A DNA stretch of 36,040 nt, taken from positions 1 through 36,040 of the forward strand of contig JAPORH010000147.1 in NCBI GenBank assembly GCA_026710325.1, written 5' to 3'. The DNA is from Litoreibacter sp. GTDB taxonomy: Bacteria > Pseudomonadota > Alphaproteobacteria > Rhodobacterales > Rhodobacteraceae. Under the pieces are notes generated by a model. That model worked only from the letters and a program-made list of their open reading frames with translations. It ran no database searches and had not been told where the DNA came from. Of the stretch, positions 16,621 to 26,259 are shown piece by piece; the stretch's first letter is position 1, and each line of letters opens with the position of its first letter. The position numbers and the translations under genes were made by a program.

Positions 16621-17445
16621 TTAACTCAGCGCTGGCGGCGTCTCGGTCAGTGGCCAATAAAAATCAGGGGCGATCCCCGCCTCGGCGCGTTTCTCTTCGT
16701 TGAAAGGTGGGCGCAATTTCGAATGGAAATAGCGCTGCACGAGAGTGTGAAACGCTTCTTTCGGATCGGCGTTTTCGCGCCCACACAGAAAGTGGAACCA
16801 TTTCGATCCATAGGCCACATGCGAGACTTCTTCGCTGTAGATCACCTGCAAGGCGTCGACAGTTTGCGTGTCCTTGGCCTGCTGAAACAGCTTGATCATG
16901 CCGGGGGTTACGTCCAGTCCACGCGCCTCCAAAACCATCGGCACCACGGCGAGCCTGCCCATGATGTCTTCGGCTGTGTCTGAGGCCGCTTGCCACATGC
17001 CCGCATGCGCGTGCAGCGCACCATAGTGGCTATCATAACTGGCGAGACAGTCAGATAAGAGCATGAAGTGCTTCGATTCCTCATCTGCGGCTTTCACCCA
17101 ATCGTCGTAAAACCCCATCGGAAACTCAGTGTCGGGAAAACGCGCGACCATGTCCCAATGCAAGTCGACGGCGTTCAGCTCGATATGTGCGATGGCGTGC
17201 AGCATCGCGGTGCGCCCCTCTGGCGTGCCGGGTTTTCGCTTTGGCACGTTGCGCGGATCCAGCAAGGCGGGGGAGGAGGGGCGTGCAGGGAAATCTGGTG
17301 GCTCCCTTCGACCAAGCTCCAGCGCGTCGCCAGCCTCCCTTGCGGCTTTCCAGCGAGCGGCGTGCGCACGGCTCAGAGATGTCTTTTGGAGTGGATCGGC
17401 GGTTGAAAGGACCTCAACCGCCATCTCCCTTAGGGTTAGGCTCAT
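16621..17445 (-). CDS. Ferritin-like domain protein, DUF455 family
   Basis: Protein of 274 residues starting MSLTLREMAVEVL. The body is all-helical with paired carboxylate/histidine motifs expected of a diiron ferritin-like fold: HIELNAVDLHWD, DEESKHFMLL, and SEEVSHVAYGSKWF. The reaction is not established for this family; it is often described as a ferritin-like or tRNA-hydroxylase-like protein of unknown role. The start is fixed by an ATGA overlap with the bcp stop (ATG 17443-17445, TGA 17442-17444), a classic sign of coupled translation. The upstream in-frame extension to 17505 lies wholly inside bcp and is rejected. Coupling to a peroxiredoxin suggests a role in iron or peroxide handling, by inference. 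Confidence 0.85.
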   Translation of the reverse strand: MSLTLREMAVEVLSTADPLQKTSLSRAHAARWKAAREAGDALELGRREPPDFPARPSSPALLDPRNVPKRKPGTPEGRTAMLHAIAHIELNAVDLHWDMVARFPDTEFPMGFYDDWVKAADEESKHFMLLSDCLASYDSHYGALHAHAGMWQAASDTAEDIMGRLAVVPMVLEARGLDVTPGMIKLFQQAKDTQTVDALQVIYSEEVSHVAYGSKWFHFLCGRENADPKEAFHTLVQRYFHSKLRPPFNEEKRAEAGIAPDFYWPLTETPPALS

Positions 17446-17903
17446 GCCTCTTGTACGGCCTCTAGCACGGCTTCGACATGGCCCGGAACTTTGACCTTGC
17501 GCCATTCCTTCAAGATCGTGCCATCGCCGCCAATGAGGAAGGTGGAGCGTTCAATCCCCATATAGGTTTTGCCATACATGCTCTTTTCCTTCCAAACACC
17601 AAAGGCCTCGCAAACCTCATCTTCGGCGTCTGATGCCAGGATCACGCCCAGGTTGTGCTTTGCGACAAACTTGTCGTGCTTGGCGGCGGTGTCCTTGGAA
17701 ATGCCGATGATGGTCGTGTCCGCTGCCTTGAATGCATCAAGGTGCTCGGTAAAGCCAATTGCTTCCTTGGTGCATCCGGGCGTGTCATCTTTGGGATAGA
17801 AGTAGACCACGACCTTGCCCGGGCGCAGCTCCGACAAAGTCACGGTGCCGCCGCCGTCACGGGGCAGGGTAAAATCTGGGGCCATCTCGCCTTCGCTTGC
17901 CAT
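17442..17903 (-). CDS. bcp: Thiol peroxidase of the Bcp/PrxQ type
   Basis: Cytoplasmic peroxiredoxin of 153 residues that reduces hydrogen peroxide and organic peroxides using thioredoxin. The peroxidatic cysteine is Cys44 in PKDDTPGCTKEA. The resolving cysteine five residues later in E. coli Bcp (CxxxxC) is replaced by Ile49. The only other cysteine is Cys98 (DEVCEAFGVW), also conserved in E. coli. It may therefore work as a one-Cys enzyme or with a different resolving partner. It is the first gene of a two-gene unit with DUF455 and is divergent from the AsmA-like gene, with about 105 bases between. Confidence 0.93.
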   Translation of the reverse strand: MASEGEMAPDFTLPRDGGGTVTLSELRPGKVVVYFYPKDDTPGCTKEAIGFTEHLDAFKAADTTIIGISKDTAAKHDKFVAKHNLGVILASDAEDEVCEAFGVWKEKSMYGKTYMGIERSTFLIGGDGTILKEWRKVKVPGHVEAVLEAVQEA

Positions 17904-18009
17904 GGGGCAGGTCCTTCACATTATTCAACAGGATTTGATGTGGCGCTCAAGCTAGGGCAATGTCACAGAAGTTAAAGCCGTAAACGCCAAAAAGAGCAGC
18001 GCCAATTTG

Positions 18010-21000
18010 ATGTCGAAGGTCGAGCCAGACGAAAGCGATGCGATAGAGGAGGGAGTAAGCACACCGCCCCCTTTGCCCGGCGGCGCGCATCAGGCAAAAA
18101 AGCGCAGGTTCTTTGGTGTCGGCAAACGTTGGGTCTTGGCCTCTGTCCTTTCGACCCTCGGAAGCATAGCGATCGCGCTTTGCATTTTAGGCGTATTGCT
18201 TCTGATGGGACGCTCGGTCGCGTTGCCTGATCGGATCACCCAGATGGTGGAAACACGCATCAATGCCGAGTTTGACGGGCCTGGTGTCGAGCTGTCTGGC
18301 ATCCGTATCGGCCTTCTCGACAATGAACTGCGCCCGACGCTGGAGCTGCAAGGTCTACGCTTGGCCAGTGATACCGCATCGCCCTTGATGGCCTTGCCTG
18401 TTGTTCAGGTGAAGCTCGACACGTCTGAGTTAATTCAGGGCCGTATCGCATTGGAAACCCTTGATATTCGTAACGCGCGGGTGAACCTGATCCGCGGATT
18501 TGACGGGCAGTTTTCCTTCTCCTTTGGGCCTGAGATGGAGGCAGGCGGCATGGCGGCTGGTTCGGTTGCCGATGTGTTCGCGCTGGTGGATCAAGCCTTC
18601 GCGCACCCGGCAGCGCGGGAGTTGGAAGAGGTCGTGATCCAGGGCGTTACAATGCGCCTCACGGATCTGAAAACTGCCCGCGATCTGACATTGGCGGATG
18701 GTCGCCTGATCTTGATCAATGGCGTCAACTTCCTTGCCCTGACCGTTGCCTTTGAAGCCTCGCTTGACGGCAATTCCCCGGCTGAGATCACATTCCGCGC
18801 CGACAAGGCCAAGGATGGTGAAGGTGGACGGTTTCGCGCAGAATTCAGCAACCTGCGCGTGCGCGATGTCGCGGAGCAAGTGCGGACGCTCGATTTTTTA
18901 AGCGTGTTGGATGCGCCTGTCGCGGGTAGCTTGACATCTGAGTTCGGCGGCGATGGCCAACTCGTCAGCTTCGCGGGGCAATTGGAGATCGGTCAGGGCG
19001 CTTTGCAGCCCGCGCCGCAAGCCAAGCCGTTGCCGCTGAATGCGGCGTCGACGGCAATCCGCTACAGCGCGGCGACCGGCCGCCTGCATTTGGAGAAACT
19101 GAAACTGGATGCGCCTGAACTTCGCTTCTCAGGACAAGGCCATGCCGATCTGCTGGAGGTCGTCGAGGGCATCCCGCAGGTGCTCTTGATGCAACTGCGT
19201 TTGGCCGAGATCGAGGCCGACCCCCAAGGTGTGTTCGAAGATGCGGCACGGTTCGACACGGCCAGGGCCGATCTGCGCTACCGTCCCGCGGATCTGAAAT
19301 TGGAACTCGGCCAGATTGTTCTGCGCCAAGGCGAGACTGATATCACAGGGTTCGGCGAAGTTTCTGTTACTGAAGACGGATGGCGCGCGGGATTTGATGC
19401 GCGGATTGGGCAGATAAACACGTCCGAGCTTTTGGCGCTCTGGCCAAGTTCAGCGGCCCCGCCAACGCGGGAATGGCTGGTTGAGAATGTCCAAGCGGGC
19501 AATCTGAAGAACGCGGCAGCGGCGCTGCGGGTCAGACCGGGCAAACCCGTCGATGCTGCGGTCAGCTTCGATTTCACCGATGCCAAAGTGCGCTATCTCA
19601 AGACACTGCCGGTTATCCAATCCGGTCGGGGCTATTTCTCGATTTTTAAAGAGGAGATGACGCTTGCCGTCCATGACGGCTACGTCATCACCCCGAACGG
19701 GGACCGTCTGGAGATGGGCGGTTCGGTGATGCAAATCCCGCAGGTGGCCAAACGTATCCCGGATGCCGAAATTTCGATTTCCGCGCGCGGTCCGGTGCAG
19801 GCCGCCATGTCTCTGTTGGACGAAAAGCCCTTCGAATTTTTGAGCAAGTCCGGCGTCCCCATCGACATCGTCGAAGGGCGGGCGACGGTCACGGCAATTC
19901 TGACCCTGCCTTTGGCAAAGGATGTCGCGGTGCGCGATGTCGGGTTCGATGTGGCGGCAGAGCTGGAAGCGGTGACATCGGAGCGGATCGTGGAAGGCGG
20001 GCTTTTGACAGCGGACCGGTTGCAATTGTCAGCGCAAGGCAAGGAGCTTTCGATTTCTGGTCTAGCTCAGTTGAACGGCGTGCCCTTGTCGCTGAAATGG
20101 GCGCGTGCCATTGGACCGGGCAGTGGCGACGGTTCGCGCGCGACTGGGAGCCTTGCGCTTTCGCAAAACACGCTCGCAGCGTTGGATATTGAACTGCCCG
20201 ACGGAACAATCACAGGATCAGGCGAAGCTGCGTTTGATTTGGTCTTGGAGCCTGGCACAGCTCCCGCATTGACCCTGACTTCGGACCTGCGCGGGGTCGG
20301 CTTGCGCATCCCCGCGCTTGGCTACTCCAAATCTGAAAACCAAAGCGGCAACTTGTTGGTTGAGGCGGTTTTGGGACCGGTGCCTGAGGTCAACCAAATC
20401 ACTCTGTCAGCTCCCGGGCTTTCAGCGCAGGGCTTTGTCGAGGTCGCCTCGGATGGCAATCTGGAGCGTGCCGTATTCGACCCGCTTACGATAGACGGCC
20501 GTATCAACGCGCGCGTTGAGCTGCAGGGGCGTGGGAAAGGCGTACCGGTCGCCGTCAGCGTGCGCGGTGGAACAGTTGATATTCGTGACTTTGCAACGTC
20601 CGGCGCGGGGCAGTCGGGCGGTGGTGCGCCTTTGGATCTCGCGCTTGCGCGACTGCGCATCACGGATCAGATCAGCATAACGGATTTTCGCGGGCGCTTC
20701 CAAAACCGTGTCGGGCTCGATGGCAGCTTTACCGGAAAGGTCAATGGTGGGGCCGCGATCACGGGCGCGCTGGTGCCGACGCGTGACGGGCTCGCTATAC
20801 GCGTAAGCGCGGCCAATGGCGGGGGGGTCCTTTCCTCGACGGGCCTGTTCAACAATGCGCGCGGCGGGGAGATGTCGCTTGTGATGCGCCCCAATGGCGG
20901 GGCTGGGCGTTACCTCGGCCAACTGACCCTGGCCAATACGCGGATCAAGAAGGCGCCGGTGCTGGCCGATCTGCTCTCAGCGCTTTCCATCGTAGGACTT

Positions 21001-21366
21001 TTGGAACAGCTTTCGGGTGACGGTATCCTCTTTTCCGAAGTTGATGCGATTTTCGAACTGGGCTCGGGCGGTGTGACCGTGCGGGAGGCGCGCGCGGTTG
21101 GTCCTTCTATGGGGATAACGCTCGACGGGGTTTACGCGACGCCATCGAAGCGGATGCAGATGCAAGGTGTGATCTCGCCGATCTATATGCTCAATCGGCC
21201 GCTGGGGTTCCTCTTCTCCCGGCAGGGGGAGGGGCTCTTTGGCTTCACCTATCAGATTGACGGAACGGCCGATGCGCCGCGCGTCTCGGTTAACCCGCTT
21301 TCGGTCTTTACCCCGGGCATCTTCCGGGAGATGTTCCGCCGCGACCCACCACCGCGACAGAACTAA
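18010..21366 (+). CDS. Large AsmA/YhdP-like membrane protein (DUF3971)
   Basis: Protein of 1118 residues. A cytoplasmic N-terminus of about 45 residues precedes one transmembrane helix (about 43-70) and a periplasmic body of over 1000 residues made of repeating beta strands, typical of DUF3971 plus the AsmA-like C-terminal region (final conserved part around [34 protein letters not shown]). Related proteins (YhdP, TamB, AsmA) form long hydrophobic grooves thought to carry phospholipids between the inner and outer membranes. That function is inferred. The start ATG at 18010 is preferred to the TTG at 18007. No gene-level damage is visible despite the length. It is followed after 4 bases by queA, implying cotranscription. 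Confidence 0.85.
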   Translation: MSKVEPDESDAIEEGVSTPPPLPGGAHQAKKRRFFGVGKRWVLASVLSTLGSIAIALCILGVLLLMGRSVALPDRITQMVETRINAEFDGPGVELSGIRIGLLDNELRPTLELQGLRLASDTASPLMALPVVQVKLDTSELIQGRIALETLDIRNARVNLIRGFDGQFSFSFGPEMEAGGMAAGSVADVFALVDQAFAHPAARELEEVVIQGVTMRLTDLKTARDLTLADGRLILINGVNFLALTVAFEASLDGNSPAEITFRADKAKDGEGGRFRAEFSNLRVRDVAEQVRTLDFLSVLDAPVAGSLTSEFGGDGQLVSFAGQLEIGQGALQPAPQAKPLPLNAASTAIRYSAATGRLHLEKLKLDAPELRFSGQGHADLLEVVEGIPQVLLMQLRLAEIEADPQGVFEDAARFDTARADLRYRPADLKLELGQIVLRQGETDITGFGEVSVTEDGWRAGFDARIGQINTSELLALWPSSAAPPTREWLVENVQAGNLKNAAAALRVRPGKPVDAAVSFDFTDAKVRYLKTLPVIQSGRGYFSIFKEEMTLAVHDGYVITPNGDRLEMGGSVMQIPQVAKRIPDAEISISARGPVQAAMSLLDEKPFEFLSKSGVPIDIVEGRATVTAILTLPLAKDVAVRDVGFDVAAELEAVTSERIVEGGLLTADRLQLSAQGKELSISGLAQLNGVPLSLKWARAIGPGSGDGSRATGSLALSQNTLAALDIELPDGTITGSGEAAFDLVLEPGTAPALTLTSDLRGVGLRIPALGYSKSENQSGNLLVEAVLGPVPEVNQITLSAPGLSAQGFVEVASDGNLERAVFDPLTIDGRINARVELQGRGKGVPVAVSVRGGTVDIRDFATSGAGQSGGGAPLDLALARLRITDQISITDFRGRFQNRVGLDGSFTGKVNGGAAITGALVPTRDGLAIRVSAANGGGVLSSTGLFNNARGGEMSLVMRPNGGAGRYLGQLTLANTRIKKAPVLADLLSALSIVGLLEQLSGDGILFSEVDAIFELGSGGVTVREARAVGPSMGITLDGVYATPSKRMQMQGVISPIYMLNRPLGFLFSRQGEGLFGFTYQIDGTADAPRVSVNPLSVFTPGIFREMFRRDPPPRQN

Positions 21367-21370
21367 CAAC

Positions 21371-22408
21371 ATGAAGCTAGACGATTTCGATTTCGATTTG
21401 CCCGAGGCGCTGATTGCGACCCGGCCGGTCTCCCCCCGGTCTGCCGCAAAACTGTTGGTCGCGGAGCAAAACAAGATCACCGATCTTCATGTACACGACC
21501 TGGTCGATGTTCTTGGGCCCAATGACCTGCTGGTCATAAACAACACCAAGGTGATCCCCGCGCGGCTGTTTGGCGCGCGCGTTCGGGACGGCAACAGCTC
21601 CAAGATTGAGGTCACGTTGCTGCATCCCAACCGCGATGGAGACTGGCAAGCTTTGATCAAACCTTTGCGCAAAGTCCGCGATGGCGAGACGATCGTTTTT
21701 GATGCCGGGCTGGAGGCCGAATTGGTCGGGCGCGCCGACGGGCAAGGGGTCCTGCGGTTCAATATGCAGGGGGAGGATTTCGACGCCGCTTTGGCAGAAG
21801 CGGGCCAGATGCCGCTGCCCCCTTATATCGCGGCCAAACGCGCAGCCGACGCGCGTGATAAGGAAGACTACCAAACGGCTTTTGCAAAGCACAAAGGGGC
21901 CATCGCCGCGCCGACCGCGTCGCTTCACTATGATGCAGATTTGCTGGAAGCGCTTCATGCAAAAGGCGTGCGGTTCACGGAAGTGACCTTGCATGTGGGC
22001 GCCGGAACCTTCCTGCCCGTCAAGGTCGAAGACGTCACGACGCACAAAATGCATGCCGAATGGGGGCAGGTCAGCCAGAGCGCGGCAGATGCGATTAATG
22101 CGGCGAAAGCTGGCGGTTCGCGGGTCATTCCGGTCGGCACCACTGCGCTCAGACTGATTGAAACCGCGGCAACAGCGCCGGGCCAGATCGCACCATGGGA
22201 GGGCGAGACGGATATCTTCATCTACCCGGGGTTCGATTTTCAGATCACCGACGCGCTGATGACCAATTTCCACCTGCCGAAATCAACGCTCATGATGCTG
22301 GTGTCGGCCCTAATGGGACAAGAGAGGATGCGCGAGGTTTATGCCCATGCCATCGCGCAAGAATACCGCTTTTTCTCCTACGGCGACAGCTCGCTTCTCA
22401 TCCCTTAA
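21371..22408 (+). CDS. queA: S-adenosylmethionine:tRNA ribosyltransferase-isomerase
   Basis: Transfers and isomerises the ribosyl part of AdoMet onto preQ1-modified tRNA (positions 34 of Asn, Asp, His, Tyr tRNAs) to make epoxyqueuosine; 345 residues, normal length. Family signatures are [48 protein letters not shown] and [19 protein letters not shown]. The start [16 protein letters not shown] begins 4 bases after the stop of the AsmA-like gene. The open frame continues upstream inside that gene and is ignored. A tgt gene, a frequent neighbour, is not next to it. A tRNA-Asp(GTC), a queuosine substrate, lies at the end of this window, which is probably coincidence. Confidence 0.95.
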   Translation: MKLDDFDFDLPEALIATRPVSPRSAAKLLVAEQNKITDLHVHDLVDVLGPNDLLVINNTKVIPARLFGARVRDGNSSKIEVTLLHPNRDGDWQALIKPLRKVRDGETIVFDAGLEAELVGRADGQGVLRFNMQGEDFDAALAEAGQMPLPPYIAAKRAADARDKEDYQTAFAKHKGAIAAPTASLHYDADLLEALHAKGVRFTEVTLHVGAGTFLPVKVEDVTTHKMHAEWGQVSQSAADAINAAKAGGSRVIPVGTTALRLIETAATAPGQIAPWEGETDIFIYPGFDFQITDALMTNFHLPKSTLMMLVSALMGQERMREVYAHAIAQEYRFFSYGDSSLLIP

Positions 22409-22419
22409 GCGCGGCTTAA
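22405..22419. repeat. Short perfect inverted repeat at the queA stop
   Basis: TTAAGC-GCG-GCTTAA forms a six-pair hairpin whose left arm includes the queA stop codon. There is no T-run, so it is not a convincing intrinsic terminator. It could slow 3' exonucleases or be chance. Confidence 0.35.
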
Positions 22420-22516
22420 ATACGTCGTGATATTGGTCGTTGCGGGGCAGGCGCTTCGGGCGTAAGCGGGGCAAATTAGACCTATCACCCCGAATCCCCC
22501 CGTCGGAGGCCGCCTT

Positions 22517-23812
22517 ATGTTAAGTGTGATCAACAATGCCTGGGCGCTGCTTCTTGGCATGATGCTCTTGATGGTCGGAAACGGCATGCAAGGCACTATG
22601 ATGGGTGTGCGTGGAGATATCGAGGGCTTTTCGACCCTCAACCTGTCCCTCATCACCTCCGCTTACTTTCTTGGGTTCTTGGGCGGCTCGCGCCTTACGC
22701 CGGACATTATTCGCCGGGTCGGGCATGTGCGCGTCTTTGCGGCGCTTGGCTCATTTGTGTCAGCGGCCTTGATCCTCTATCCGGCCATCACCCATCCGGC
22801 GGCATGGATATTGTTACGCATCTTGGTGGGGTTCTGCTTCTCCGGGCTCTACGTGACGGCTGAAAGCTGGCTCAACAACGCGACATCGAACGAGACGCGC
22901 GGCCAAACCCTCTCGCTCTACATGGTGGTGCAGATGGTTGGTATCGTCGCCGCGCAAGGGTTGTTGAACGTCGCGGACCCGGCAGGTTGGATTCTGTTTG
23001 TGATCCCTTCCGTGCTCGTCTCGATCTCTTTCGCGCCGATCCTGTTGTCGGTCGCGCCCGCGCCTACATTCGACACCACGAAAGACATGACCCTAACAGA
23101 GCTTTACAAGCGTTCGCCTCTGGGATTTGTCGGTATGTTTCTGTTGGGCAGCATCTTCGCGGCGCAATTTGGCATGTCAGCCGTTTATGCGACGCAGATC
23201 GGGCTGTCGGTCGGGCAAATCTCGATCTTCGTATCGGCCATCTTCGTGGGCGCGATGCTGTTGCAATACCCTATTGGCATCTTGTCAGACCGGATGGATC
23301 GGCGCTGGCTTATTATCTATGTGTCCGGGCTCGGCGCGGTGGCGGCCTTGCTTGGGGCCGTTTCGGGCGGTGCTTTCTGGTTGTTGTGTGTCTCGGCCTT
23401 CTTTCTCGGCGGCATGGCGAACCCGCTCTACGCGCTATTGATCGCCTATACCAACGACTACCTTGACCCTGACGATATGGCAGCGGCCTCCGGCGGGCTG
23501 CTCTTTGTCAACGGATTGGGCGCGGTCGGGGGGCCGGTTTTGATCGGCTACGTCATGTCGCGTTACGGGGCGGATCGGTTCTGGTGGGTGGTGTGTTTCT
23601 TAATGTCGGCCTTGGTGCTGTACGGGCTCTACCGTGTAACGCAGCGGGCCTCGCTTTATGCGGATGAAGCGGAAGACTATGAGCCAGTGCCGTTTGCGCC
23701 GATCACCGCGGCTGGTACGGCTATGACCGCTGACGTGGCGACCGAATATTACGCCGAAGGCGAGTTGGATGAGGACGGCGAGATCGAAGAGGATGGCGAT
23801 ACAAGGCTGTGA
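22517..23812 (+). CDS. MFS transporter, YcaD/UMF2-like
   Basis: Inner-membrane permease of 431 residues with 12 predicted helices. The signatures LRILVGFCFSGLYVTAESWLN and FLGGMANPLYALLIAYTNDY are typical of the YcaD/UMF2 group of the major facilitator superfamily. The last 55 residues form a cytoplasmic, strongly acidic tail (AEGELDEDGEIEEDGD). The start ATG has GGAGG seven bases upstream (22505-22509). It stands alone between queA and the DUF924 gene with gaps of about 110 and 140 bases. The substrate is unknown for this group. Confidence 0.85.
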   Translation: MLSVINNAWALLLGMMLLMVGNGMQGTMMGVRGDIEGFSTLNLSLITSAYFLGFLGGSRLTPDIIRRVGHVRVFAALGSFVSAALILYPAITHPAAWILLRILVGFCFSGLYVTAESWLNNATSNETRGQTLSLYMVVQMVGIVAAQGLLNVADPAGWILFVIPSVLVSISFAPILLSVAPAPTFDTTKDMTLTELYKRSPLGFVGMFLLGSIFAAQFGMSAVYATQIGLSVGQISIFVSAIFVGAMLLQYPIGILSDRMDRRWLIIYVSGLGAVAALLGAVSGGAFWLLCVSAFFLGGMANPLYALLIAYTNDYLDPDDMAAASGGLLFVNGLGAVGGPVLIGYVMSRYGADRFWWVVCFLMSALVLYGLYRVTQRASLYADEAEDYEPVPFAPITAAGTAMTADVATEYYAEGELDEDGEIEEDGDTRL

Positions 23813-23951
23813 ATGGGGCACGTGACTGCGCGCAACAGATCGTAAGAAATGTCACTTTGTTTACCTTGCGCTGAAAAAAACCTTGATTGGTTCAGTTTGC
23901 TTTGTAACGCTTTTTTAACTGTTTCGGGAATTCCGCACGAAAGGACGCGCT

Positions 23952-24530
23952 GTGGCTGGGCCTGAGGATGTATTGAGTTTTTGGTTGGATGAGGTCGGAC
24001 CCAAAGGGTGGTATGAGACCTCAGATGCGCTCGACGCTGAAATCCGTGAGCGGTTTTTGACGCTCTGGGAGCGGGCTTCAGAGGGCGCACTCTCCCTTTG
24101 GATGACTTATCCGAGCGGTGCGCTCGCCTATCTGATCCTGACCGACCAGTTTTCGCGGAACATGTTCCGCGGCGAGGCCAAAGCCTTTTCGCTCGATCAC
24201 GTAGCGCTCGCGCTTTCAAAAATCGCGGTAGACCGTGAATGGGATATGCGAATAGACGAGCCGGCGCGCCAGTTCTTCTATCTGCCTATGATGCATTCCG
24301 AGAGCATCACCGATCAGGAGCGGTGCATTCGCATGTTTGCGACCCGCATGCCGGAAACCGGGGCCGAAAACCTGCTCCACGCGCAAGCGCATCGCGACGT
24401 GATCCGCAAATTTGGTCGCTTCCCGTTCCGGAACGCAGCATTGTCGCGCAAGTCCTCAGCACCCGAGCAGGATTTTCTGGAAAATGGTGGTTACGGGGCG
24501 ACCGTGCGGGAGCTTAAGGCGGCGTCCTAG
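23952..24530 (+). CDS. DUF924 family protein
   Basis: Soluble protein of 192 residues with family signatures VLSFWLDEVGPKGWYETSDALD near the N-terminus, DQFSRNMFRG, FFYLPMMHSE and GRFPFRNAALSR. The family is an alpha-helical, TPR-like fold of unknown biochemical role. Translation starts at GTG 23952 (MAGPEDVL), with AAGGACG about 5-10 bases upstream. The 139-base gap before it holds AT-rich runs (seven A, six T) but no clear terminator or gene. Function cannot be stated. Confidence 0.85.
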   Translation: MAGPEDVLSFWLDEVGPKGWYETSDALDAEIRERFLTLWERASEGALSLWMTYPSGALAYLILTDQFSRNMFRGEAKAFSLDHVALALSKIAVDREWDMRIDEPARQFFYLPMMHSESITDQERCIRMFATRMPETGAENLLHAQAHRDVIRKFGRFPFRNAALSRKSSAPEQDFLENGGYGATVRELKAAS

Positions 24531-24590
24531 GCACGATCCCAAAGTGGCGAGTTATGCAGCAGGTGCAACACAGGGTCGCGCCTGACCCGA

Positions 24591-24619
24591 TTGCTTTGTA
24601 GCTTCTGAGAAGGTAGTTT
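24591..24619 (+). promoter_or_regulatory. Possible lpd promoter
   Basis: TTGCTT (24591-24596) and TAGTTT (24614-24619) are 17 bases apart. The match to consensus is modest. The -10 lies inside the left arm of the 18-base palindrome listed next, which would suit repression. Confidence 0.35.
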
Positions 24620-24631
24620 AACGTTAAACTA
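24614..24631. promoter_or_regulatory. 18-bp perfect palindrome upstream of lpd, probable operator
   Basis: TAGTTTAACGTTAAACTA reads the same on both strands over all 18 bases and ends 32 bases before the lpd start codon. A perfect, AT-rich palindrome of this length at a promoter is the usual form of a dimeric repressor site. I do not recognise the cognate regulator. It could also form a hairpin in RNA, but the absence of a loop argues for a DNA site. Confidence 0.6.
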
Positions 24632-24663
24632 ATTGAACTCACGCTTTTTGGGAGACTTGAGAC

Positions 24664-26061
24664 ATGGCCGCTTCTTCATATGACCTGATTGTAATCGGCT
24701 CCGGCCCTGGGGGCTACGTCGCAGCGATCCGCGGGGCTCAGCTCGGTCTGAACGTCGCGATCATTGAGCGCGAGCACATGGGCGGCATCTGCCTCAATTG
24801 GGGGTGCATTCCGACAAAGGCCATGCTGCGGTCATCTGAAGTCTTCCATCTGATGCACCGCGCCAAGGAGTTCGGATTGAAGGCAGAGGGGATCGATTAC
24901 GATCTTGACGCCGTCGTCAAACGCTCTCGCGGCGTGGCTGGTCAATTATCGGCGGGTGTGTCGCACCTGATGAAGAAGAACAAAATCACCGTCGTGATGG
25001 GCGAGGGGACGCTCGCGGGCAAAGGCAAAGTTTCGGTCAAGACCGACAAAGGCTCCGAGGAGCTAGCCGCCAAGAACATCATTCTTGCCACTGGCGCGCG
25101 CGCGCGTGAGTTGCCGGGCTTAGAGGCCGACGGCGATTTGGTCTGGACCTACAAACATGCGCTGCAACCTGCCCGGATGCCCAAAAAGCTGCTCGTAATC
25201 GGCTCGGGCGCCATCGGGATCGAGTTTGCGAGCTTCTATAACACGCTTGGCGCGGACACGACCGTGGTTGAGGTCATGGACCGGGTGCTGCCAGTCGAAG
25301 ACGAGGAAATCTCCAAATTTGCCAAGAAGCAGTTTGAGAAACAGGGCATGACCATTATGCAAAAGGCGATGGTCAAACAGCTCGACCGCGCCAAAGGCAA
25401 AGTCACAGCGCATATTGAGACCGGTGGCAAGGTCGAGAAACATGAGTTCGATACCGTCATCTCTGCCGTGGGCATTGTCGGCAATACGGAAAACCTTGGT
25501 CTGGAAGAGCTCGGTGTGAAGATTGATCGCACCCATGTCATCACAGATGAATACTGCCGCACCGGGGTTGAGGGGCTTTATGCCATTGGCGATATCGCGG
25601 GCGCACCTTGGCTTGCGCACAAGGCCAGCCACGAAGGCGTCATGGTCGCGGAGCTCATCGCGGGCAAGAACAAAGTCCATCCAGTCAAGCCCGAAAGCAT
25701 CGCGGGCTGTACCTACTGCCACCCGCAGGTGGCCTCCGTCGGCTATACCGAGGCCAAGGCGAAGGAGCTGGGCTACGATATCAAAGTGGGCAAGTTCCCC
25801 TTCATTGGCAACGGCAAGGCGATCGCTTTGGGTGAGCCCGAGGGCATGGTTAAGACCGTATTTGACGCCAAGACCGGGGAGCTTCTGGGTGCCCATATGG
25901 TGGGGGCTGAGGTGACCGAGTTGATCCAAGGCTATGTCGTGGGCCGTCAGCTTGAGACGACTGAGGAAGACCTGATGGAAACCGTCTTCCCGCATCCAAC
26001 GCTGTCCGAGATGATGCATGAAAGCGTGCTCGACGCTTACGGACGAGCGATCCACTTCTAG
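24664..26061 (+). CDS. lpd: Dihydrolipoyl dehydrogenase (E3 of 2-oxoacid dehydrogenases)
   Basis: FAD-dependent enzyme of 465 residues that reoxidises dihydrolipoyl groups with NAD+. The FAD-binding motif is GSGPGGYVAA (12-21). The redox-active pair is Cys43/Cys48 in GGICLNWGCIPTKAM. A second dinucleotide motif GSGAIGIEFASFY binds NAD. The catalytic His444/Glu449 pair is in HPTLSE near the C-terminus. All key residues are present. The gene is alone, without E1 or E2 genes, so it may serve several complexes or the glycine cleavage system. It ends at a strong terminator and appears monocistronic, perhaps controlled by the palindrome upstream. Confidence 0.95.
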   Translation: MAASSYDLIVIGSGPGGYVAAIRGAQLGLNVAIIEREHMGGICLNWGCIPTKAMLRSSEVFHLMHRAKEFGLKAEGIDYDLDAVVKRSRGVAGQLSAGVSHLMKKNKITVVMGEGTLAGKGKVSVKTDKGSEELAAKNIILATGARARELPGLEADGDLVWTYKHALQPARMPKKLLVIGSGAIGIEFASFYNTLGADTTVVEVMDRVLPVEDEEISKFAKKQFEKQGMTIMQKAMVKQLDRAKGKVTAHIETGGKVEKHEFDTVISAVGIVGNTENLGLEELGVKIDRTHVITDEYCRTGVEGLYAIGDIAGAPWLAHKASHEGVMVAELIAGKNKVHPVKPESIAGCTYCHPQVASVGYTEAKAKELGYDIKVGKFPFIGNGKAIALGEPEGMVKTVFDAKTGELLGAHMVGAEVTELIQGYVVGRQLETTEEDLMETVFPHPTLSEMMHESVLDAYGRAIHF

Positions 26062-26112
26062 GCGAGCGTGACCTAAAGGTGCGCGCCTACCGCGCGCCCA
26101 CGATCTTTGATT

Positions 26113-26145
26113 TGGCGCTTTGGGTTCACCCGAGCGCCATTTTTT
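26113..26145 (+). terminator. Intrinsic terminator of lpd
   Basis: TGGCGCT (26113-26119) pairs with AGCGCCA (26133-26139), with an inner GGG/CCC pair set around a TTCA loop, followed by six T residues (26140-26145). It lies about 50 bases after the lpd stop. A GC-only hairpin (GCGCGC/GCGCGC) occurs slightly upstream near 26081-26097. Confidence 0.85.
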
Positions 26146-26218
26146 ATGCCTTTTTCCTAGCTCAAATAGTTTCTCGAAAAAGAAGTGAACCCTTATCGAC
26201 CTCGCGCCGTAGAATGTA

Positions 26219-26237
26219 TGTGTGTAAAATGCACACA
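26219..26237. promoter_or_regulatory. Inverted repeat upstream of the VPLPA-CTERM gene
   Basis: TGTGTG and CACACA form a six-pair inverted repeat around a seven-base spacer, 22 bases before the start codon. A -10-like TAGAAT (26210-26215) lies just upstream, so the repeat would fall at the transcription start. It could be an operator or a 5' RNA hairpin. The evidence is limited to symmetry and position. Confidence 0.35.
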
Positions 26238-26259
26238 AAAGTTTAAACAGGAGGATAAT

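Noticed and set aside
23878-23935. A small RNA or terminator in the A/T-rich gap before the DUF924 gene
   Set aside because: The T-run near 23910 is not preceded by a stable stem. CTGA/TCAG with ACC/GGT pairs only with a large A bulge.
24554-24601. A 15-codon ORF (MQQVQHR...) upstream of lpd, as a leader peptide
   Set aside because: It has no ribosome site, ends before the predicted transcription start, and shows no regulatory codon pattern.
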